From positions 124,001 through 188,000 of the forward strand of contig CAJZBQ010000037.1 in NCBI GenBank assembly GCA_914767885.1: DNA of 64,000 nucleotides. The letters run 5' to 3'. Numbering within the stretch: the stretch's first letter is position 1; every line of letters begins with the position of its first letter. The notes below the pieces were generated by a model. That model made no database searches, had not been told where the DNA came from, and worked only from the letters and a program-made list of their open reading frames with translations. The position numbers and the translations under genes are program-made. Source of the stretch: Blepharisma stoltei. Taxonomy: Eukaryota > Ciliophora > Heterotrichea > Heterotrichida > Blepharismidae. Shown piece by piece: positions 58,217 to 64,000 of this stretch.

Positions 58217-58522
58217 AATACTTTCTTACTCCTCTCTCTGTGAGCGAAACAAAACTTTGGAAAAATCCTTATTTTTCGGTAAACACCCTCTGCAAGTAAA
58301 CAAAAATTTTTTAATATAATGAAAAATATTTTGATATATAAACGATAATTTATAGAATGAATCTTCTTATTCCTCTTCATATTCTTCATCTTGAGCCTTA
58401 TTATTGAAATCTTTGAAGCGGGATGCTGTCTCCTTTTTAAATTAAAAATTTTTATATAAATCTTAAAAAATAAAATTAATCCGAGAGAGCGAACAAAATT
58501 TTTGTTCACTCACGGAGGGAGC
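58217..58522. mobile_element. Common-family MITE (306 bp) with a foreign ~75 bp middle
   Basis: TA 58,217-58,218 and 58,523-58,524; termini CTGTGAGCGAAACAAAA and hairpin GAGAGCGAACAAAA...TTGTTCACTCACGGAGG. The normal centre is replaced by a higher-GC stretch (~58,358-58,432). On the minus strand it reads ETASRFKDFNNKAQDEEYEE then UAA, like an acidic protein C terminus. Confidence 0.7.
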
Positions 58523-58574
58523 TAGCAAACGCCCAAGGACCTTAGCCATGCTTGCTGAGTTTATCTAGAACCCA

Positions 58575-58961
58575 TAACTCCCCCCCCCCTCCGTGAGTGA
58601 ACAAAAAAATTTTTGTTCACTCAAGGAGGGGTGCTAATTTTTTTTTTTTTTAAAAAAAATTTATATATAAATTTTATAAAAAATTTTTTTTTTTCGAAAT
58701 TTAAAAAAATCTTAATTCTCAAAAATTGGAAAGCAAATATTAATTTAATTTATAAAATTTATGTTTTAAAGCGCAATTTGTTTAAAATTAAACAGAATTA
58801 GCTCTAGATTTCATTATGCTAATTATCACTTATATATCAAAATTTTTTTCCATAAAAAATTTTTCAATTAAAAAAATTTTTGTTCACTCATGGAGGGTGG
58901 GTTTTTGGGCAAAAAATGGCGATTTTTTTAATGGTTTTGTTCACTCACGGAGGGGGGGGAG
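58575..58961. mobile_element. Full-length common MITE (387 bp), inverted orientation
   Basis: TA 58,575-58,576 and 58,962-58,963. Hairpin end on the left (CTCCGTGAGTGAACAAAA...TTGTTCACTCAAGGAGG), doubled terminus on the right. Only ~50 bp separate it from the previous MITE. It ends ~40 bp upstream of the start codon at 59,000. Confidence 0.85.
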
Positions 58962-58999
58962 TAAGCAAATTCTCAAAAAATAAAATTTAAAAAACAATA

Positions 59000-60452
59000 A
59001 TGGTTGAGTTCATTAACCAAATTTTCCAAAGTAAAACTAATGACAATTCACAGCCAAAAATCTTTGCAAATGACAAACAAAAAGTAAATTCTATCTAGAA
59101 TCGAGCTAGAATTATTTTAGAGTCTTGCGGATTTGTTAGGGATCCATCCCGACCTTCAGTTGATATGTAAAATCTTATTCAGAGGCCCAATAAGACCTCA
59201 TAAACAGCAAAAACCATTGATAACAATCTCCTCAAATGAAGAAACGATAGACGCCTACAGCACAATTTGTATTCGTTGTCAATCACAAGAAAAACTTTTT
59301 GATAAAGCAGGACATTTTGAGCACAGTGACATTCCATGTGGAATCTATACTTTTACAGTCCTGGACAAAATCTTATCAAAAATGCCAACTTTTTCTGTTC
59401 CAGTCCCCGAAACAATTATTTCTAACTGTAATTTTGATTTTCCTATGCTTATAAAAAATAATGGGACGTTGCTAGAAATAAAGCCTTTTAAGCATGGCTT
59501 AAAAGGACTAAAAAATTTAGCCTTGGAAATGATGAGCCCAAATGACGATGATAATAATAAATTTTCTTGTCCTAAAGTAATCATCAAATTTCCAGGAAAA
59601 ATCAAAAGACTCATAAACAAGCTTAAAGAACTGCCTGAAAGCTGGCCTGAAACGAATCAAGACGCAGTTATCCAGAGATTTATTAGGCCAAAAGGGCTGA
59701 GAGCTACTAAATATAGAGTAGTTTTAAAAGAAAATTCTAGCCCAAAAGTATATATTTTTACAAATCGAGATAGATTTGACAGCAGAAACGACCCAATTCC
59801 ATATCATAAAAAAGCAAACTCCACATCATTTTATAATGAAAGCCAAATCTTGCATGAAATAAAGAGAACAGTAATAGACCACAAGCAAATTTTAAAACTT
59901 TTGCATTCAAATGAGATAAATCCTTTTTTGAGGTCAAAATCAACAGTGAAAATGCTTGATTTAACTCATACTCCTCCTGAAAAAATGAAAGTTTTTGAGC
60001 TTTTTAACAATGATTATGGGACAGCTCAGAAGAAAAAAGCCACGAAATTCAAAAGTATTACGATGACAGCGAGGTTTACTACGGCAAATGAGCTAGAAAA
60101 ATGTGATGTTTATGAGGGGAAACCGCAGAGCTATATGAAAATTATAGAAATAGCTACTCATTTGCAAGATAAAATCAATAAACTTGTGTTAAAAGACTAT
60201 GTTTTGACTGAATTGGTATTGGATTTTCTGCAGGATCATAAAGGGAATTGGTATTTTTTGAGGATTGAGTATGGAAAAACTAAAGAAATTTTCAAAATGA
60301 AGGCTAAGCCGAAAACAAGGGAAAAGAACTTTTCAAGGCAAAATGATGAGAGTGCCTATTTAACGACCGGATACACGTTTGGTGATACTAAAAGATACTC
60401 CATCTCAAGAAAGCGAACTCTTGACGGAAAACTAAATGTCACATGGCTCTAA
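59000..60452 (+). CDS. Conserved-looking protein of unknown function (473 aa), two tiny introns
   Basis: ATG at 59,000 (MVEFINQIFQSKTN). Introns GTAAATTCTATCTAG (15 nt, 59,084-59,098) and GTAAAATCTTATTCAG (16 nt, 59,167-59,182) must be removed to reach the long ORF (IGPIRPHKQQKPLITISS). Exon sum divides by three; UAA at 60,450. Soluble, basic, mixed alpha/beta; a CIRCQSQEKLFDKAGHFEHS segment might bind metal; C-terminal part is Lys/Arg-rich. No family recognised. Confidence 0.8.
59084..59098 (+). other. 15-nt spliceosomal intron
   Basis: GTAAATTCTATCTAG between codon 28 and AAT-CGA-GCT; contains UAG in frame. Confidence 0.85.
59167..59182 (+). other. 16-nt spliceosomal intron
   Basis: GTAAAATCTTATTCAG; removal shifts frame from the ...R-P-S-V-D exon into the long downstream ORF. 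Confidence 0.85.
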
Positions 60453-60749
60453 AGAAGGGCTTTTTATTGTCATTTTAATATTTTCTAAATTTTATATTAT
60501 AATATATTTTCAAAAATCATCTCTTAAAACCCAAAACCTATAAAATATCGCATTTTTAAATTCCAAAATTTAGAACATTAAAAGCCAGACCAATTATTTA
60601 GCATCCTCATCCTGCAGCCTGAGCTGCAAAAATATCTCATTATTTGAAAATCATATAAAAGTAAAAACTCTTTAGTCCTTGCATAAAATAGTGCTTTGAT
60701 CTTCACTAGATATTTGTTTAAGTCTATTTCCATATTTTAAGTGGATAAA
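60453..60749. promoter_or_regulatory. Compact intergenic region upstream of RPL12
   Basis: ~300 bp, AT-rich, must hold the 3' end of the 473-aa gene and the promoter of a ribosomal protein gene. No specific motif identified. Confidence 0.3.
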
Positions 60750-61265
60750 ATGCCTCCAAAGGTTGAGACAACAGACGCTCCTCGATATGGTACTTTCTAA
60801 GTAGTTTTCTTGAAATCTGTTGGTGGTGAAGTCGGAGCTGCAGCTTCTCTCGCTCCCAAAGTAGGCCCATTAGGTTTATCTCCTAAAAAGATCGGAGATG
60901 ATATCAAAGCAGCTACAGAAGCTTGGAAAGGCATCAAAGTTATGGTCAAGCTTACCATCATCAACAGGCAAGCAACTGTCGAAGTCGTTCCTTCAGCCTC
61001 TGCACTTGTCATTAAAGAACTAGCTGAGCCTCCACGTGATAGAAAAAAGACTAAAAATATTAAACACAATGGCAATCTGAGCTGGGACCAAATCAGGAAT
61101 ATTGCAAAAATCATGAGACCTCGATCTGGTGCTAAAACATTTGAAGGGACCTTAAAAGAAATCGTTGGAACCTGTGTTTCAGTTGGCTGCACCATTGAAA
61201 AGAAGACCCCTAAAGAAGTCATAGCTATGATTGAAGGAGGAGAGTTGAATATAAGCGAGCCTTAA
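60750..61265 (+). CDS. RPL12: 60S ribosomal protein L12 (uL11), one 15-nt intron
   Basis: 166 aa, normal length for the family. Exon 1 is [13 protein letters not shown]; the intron GTACTTTCTAAGTAG (60,790-60,804) splits the next codon; exon 2 carries [20 protein letters not shown], the family hallmark, then [30 protein letters not shown] and the C-terminal rRNA-binding helices ([11 protein letters not shown]). Forms the stalk base of the large subunit with P0 and binds 28S rRNA. A housekeeping anchor confirming a eukaryotic nuclear genome. Confidence 0.98.
60790..60804 (+). other. 15-nt spliceosomal intron in RPL12
   Basis: GTACTTTCTAAGTAG; removal joins TAT-G to TT-TTC-TTG (R-Y-V-F-L-K), as expected for RPL12. 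Confidence 0.95.
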
Positions 61266-61899
61266 ATAAACACTCTTTTTAAGCACATAGTTTTTAATTA
61301 TTTATTTTTTTCTTTAAATTAAGCATTATACCATGCTTCTTAAGCAGTTAAAGACAAAAAGCTTATGTTAAAATAAATAAACTTCATTTATTGCTTATAT
61401 TTAAAATTATGTTTAGTAAAAGCATGCTTATAATGAATTAGCAATTAAAATGGAATTTTTTAGAAACAGTTTTATTAATTTCAGATAAAGAAGCTTGATA
61501 GATGGTAAGTTTTTTTAATTTCTGTTACCATATTCCATTTTAAATTATAAATTTCTTCATGGATGCCAATTTAGAGACAGATTGCAAGAAAACTTGCTGT
61601 GTGCTCTACTTATTAATTAGCAAAATAAAGCAGCTTGGCCTTCACTATCCATCAGCGATTCTGAAAATAAATTTATTTTGATATAAATTAGTTAGCTCAT
61701 TTCATGTTTAACTCAAATCCAGAAATTTCGATTTTCATCAAACTCTGATCCATTTTTGCGATTTATCCCCAAAGCCAAAGCCATAAATTCAAATTACTTC
61801 GACCTATGGCTAATTTTTTTTAAATTTTAGATTCTTTAGAGCTTAACTAAAATTTTTTAATTTGAACAAAAATTGACATTGTGTGAACATTAATTAGTA
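61266..61899. other. AT-rich intergenic region
   Basis: 3' flank of RPL12; no gene or repeat recognised. Confidence 0.5.
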
Positions 61900-62085
61900 T
61901 TAAGGGTCATCTCCTGAAGGAAAAACTTCAGGGGTTAAAATTCGAATTCTGAACACCGTGCCTTGCACTCTGTAGCACTTGCCTTCAAAAAAGTCAGAAC
62001 TGTCTTTTTTCATCAGACTAGTTGAGTCAAAGCTGTCTTTACCTGTAGAAAGCCTTCTTTCCTTTTGAGGAACTCCGCATCCCAT
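61900..62085 (-). CDS. Small protein with possible N-myristoylation signal (61 aa)
   Basis: ATG at 62,085 gives MGCGVPQKERRLSTG, a Gly2/Cys3 N terminus typical of myristoylated and palmitoylated proteins, then Ser/Lys-rich sequence and a short beta-like end (YRVQGTVFRIRILTPEVF). Short and without a known family; could be chance, but composition and start are gene-like. Confidence 0.4.
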   Translation of the reverse strand: MGCGVPQKERRLSTGKDSFDSTSLMKKDSSDFFEGKCYRVQGTVFRIRILTPEVFPSGDDP

Positions 62086-62179
62086 TTTATTATGAATCAA
62101 TAAAATCCATGTTTTAATATCTCTATGATGTTAACTAACAGATAAATCAGAGATTATTTTTTCTAAAATAATTAATGCT

Positions 62180-62390
62180 TACTCCCCCAGTAATAAACAA
62201 TTTCTTGCTTACTTGAGAGGGGCTTTGCTCAAAAAAAATATATGAATAGATGGAAATTTGCTTATTATTGGAGGGTTTTTAGATAAATAGTAAAAAATGC
62301 AAATTTTAGGCATTTACCATAAAAATTTATTATATGAAAATTTGTGAAAAAACCCTACGAATAAGCAAGAGATTGCTTATTACTGAGAGT
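62180..62390. mobile_element. IES/MITE (211 bp) of another family, cutting the patatin stop codon
   Basis: TA 62,180-62,181 and 62,391-62,392. Terminal inverted repeats of ~30 bp: CTC(CC)CAGTAATAA-ACAATTTCTTGC on the left and the complement of CAGTAATAAGCAATCTCTTG on the right. It also carries an internal direct copy region (left end GCTTACTTGAGAGGGG). Excision leaves ATC-TAA, so the stop codon is preserved either way. Confidence 0.8.
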
Positions 62391-63561
62391 TAGATATGAA
62401 TAGTCTTGGATTTGAACCTATCTTTAATGATTCCTCCATTATCTGCAATCCACTGATTTACAATATCTCTAGCATAAACATTGTTACTAACAATATAGTT
62501 GGCGTCCTTGATTCCAAGGTTGTAGTTGTAGTCTATTGAAACTTTGGTGAAATTCAGACAAATTGCCCCAAGAGAGGTGCTTGGCATTATGTAATATCTG
62601 AAATTAACGGTAGGATAAGCGCTGAGTGCCCAATAAAGCTCGAATAAGCCTTTGTCGTATTTTTTGATTGCGTTTGCTCTTTCATAAGCTTCGTATGCTT
62701 TCATGTTTGCGTTGGACTGATTAAGGGCGTAGTGGTGGTCTGAAAGCATGTCAACGATGATTTTTGAGTAGTCTCCAGGGGTGCAAGATATATGATTCTC
62801 ATATGGATTTCTGGGACTTTGGTTGAAGCTGTTTTCTTGAGGGTTTTACTAACAAAAGCAGTAAAAATTGGGGCAAAAAATCCAATGAAATGTTAAGCGA
62901 GAAAAAAATGTTCAGATAAAATGGCATGCAGTCAGTCTCCAGTGACTGCGTAGCATCTTTTGACAGCTGAGTCAATATCAATTCCGTACACAACCATTCC
63001 ATCAACGTAATTTCCTCCCATAAAGGACTGGAATGGGAAGAAAGCTGGGATAGAAGCAGAACAAATGCTCATTTCTATTGCGTTGTTAGCACCTGTCGTC
63101 TCATTATAATTGTCAAAGTGCCCTGTGTTCAAATTGGTGGTCCCAACTGTGATGTTTCTTTGGAATTTTCCGCTCCAATTCTTCTCCATAAGTTTTCTCA
63201 ATGGTGAGTTGTCGACAAGGCCTCTTTCTACAGTGAGTCCTGTGATAATCCCACCAGGCCAGTCTACATAAACTGATGAAGAGCCGTTGATGCTGTTCCA
63301 TAAATTCGTGAGAGCAGCAGAGGCTTGTATTTCTTGGCCCATTGGATATTGAGCAATCATGAATGAACTTAAAGAGCCGACTGAAACACCTGCTACTGCA
63401 TTGTATTGTGTCTCTTGGGCTGGCAGCATTTTTAGAAGTTGGGCAAATGCTCCTGCTTCATATGCTCCAAAGCTTCCTCCACTGCATAATGCAAGCGCTC
63501 TGCAATACTGATCTGCGTGAACTCCAGCAATGCTGGCGAATAAAAAGGTCACCCACCACAT
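62390..63561 (-). CDS. Secreted patatin-like phospholipase (335 aa after removing one insertion)
   Basis: ATG at 63,561 with a signal peptide (MWWVTFLFASIAGVHA). Patatin fold motifs: CSGGSFGAYEAG (oxyanion glycine-rich loop), GVSVG (nucleophile Ser in GxSxG) and NYVDGMVV (catalytic Asp in DG). The family hydrolyses acyl esters of phospholipids or galactolipids; with a signal peptide it is probably lysosomal or secreted. An insertion at 62,779-62,933 interrupts AVTGD; collapsing its 9-bp duplication gives V-T-G-D-Y-S-K-I-I-V-D and a length divisible by three. The stop codon sits at a MITE edge. Confidence 0.85.
62770..62942. mobile_element. 155 bp insertion with 9-bp target duplication in the patatin gene
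   Basis: AGTCTCCAG at 62,770-62,778 and 62,934-62,942. Weak inverted ends (GGGTGCAAGATATATGAT versus GACTGCATGCCATTTTAT). The duplicated 9-mer contains no TA. A TA-to-TA join (TA of RCY to TA of DYS) keeps the frame but deletes five residues, so the 9-mer join is preferred. Confidence 0.7.
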
Positions 63562-64000
63562 TATAATTTATTGCACCATTTAGTTGGTGAAATGGAAAAG
63601 AAGGTAGAAAATATTGATAAAAAATTAGTTAAGAAGAGATATTTGAATTTTTTTAGATTTGGTATACGAATTTGTTGTAATTTTAAGTCATTTTATCAAC
63701 TGGAATATTCGAAAGCTGGAATAGTAAATATAAAATGGTTTCAGATTTTGAAACAAAGACTTTAACATTTATGCTTTGTCTGATGATAATATTAATGTGA
63801 AATTTTAACGTTAACTTCTATTGATATTTAATGGATTTCTCAGAAAATACAATGATATTTTCTATGTACTTCATTTATGATCGAATGCATAACTTGCTAT
63901 ATGCTCTCTATCGATATCTTATTAATAAATTATCATGTATCATCAAGTAAAATTTGAGCTCTTAATTTATGCATGACTACTTAAATATGCATAATAATGG
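63562..64000. other. AT-rich flank upstream of the patatin gene
   Basis: Promoter side of the patatin gene. A 64-codon plus-strand ORF at 63,571 shows no protein-like character. Nothing else recognised. Confidence 0.4.

Noticed and set aside
58183-58801. ORFs of Phe/Ile/Lys-rich composition at 58.2-58.8 kb
   Set aside because: They run through MITE termini and AT-rich MITE interiors.

Overview
The window looks like germline (micronuclear) DNA of a heterotrich ciliate, most likely Blepharisma or a close relative. Four signals support this. (1) UGA is read as tryptophan in at least seven genes, while UAA and UAG remain stops. (2) Introns are 15 or 16 nt (five found). (3) Many genes are broken by 46-680 bp insertions. 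When these are cut out at flanking TA dinucleotides, the reading frame is restored exactly, which is how internal eliminated sequences (IESs) behave. (4) Many insertions are miniature inverted-repeat elements with TA targets and C-rich termini, fitting the pogo-derived MITEs reported from the Blepharisma germline.

Layout. 1-1594: a kelch-type gene (minus strand) cut by two IESs. 2.2-3.06 kb: two diverged tandem copies of a small coiled-coil ORF. 3.2-4.9 kb: a decayed repeat and AT-rich DNA. 4,887-32,173: one giant gene for a secreted/membrane protein of about 7,400 residues. It has a signal peptide, a ~53-residue Cys-rich repeat array, twelve ~307-residue Cys-rich super-repeats, a REJ/PKD-like region, a GPS-like motif and five membrane segments. 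It is broken by thirteen insertions in twelve places, the first inside codons 2-3. 32.8-45.3 kb: a damaged TPR gene, a secreted protein, NAPRT, a second secreted protein, an unknown 306-aa protein, a tRNA-Gly-like gene, and a ubiquitin-like/ankyrin/PH/AGC-kinase gene; most carry IESs. 46.3-51.5 kb: a nearly intact non-LTR retrotransposon using UGA as Trp. 52.2-64 kb: a D-Ala-D-Ala carboxypeptidase homologue, an RGS-domain protein, an unknown basic protein, a PTPS-like protein, an unknown 473-aa protein, RPL12, a possible myristoylated peptide and a patatin phospholipase.

Between and inside these are several MITE families and short retroelements (5' AAAATGG, 13-16 bp target duplications). Two exonic insertions are flanked by 9-bp duplications lacking TA, so they do not fit the TA rule. 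Several single-base frame slips fall in or near homopolymers and look like assembly errors. There is no bacterial operon logic here; what links the genes is that most are legible only after DNA elimination, splicing and UGA reassignment.
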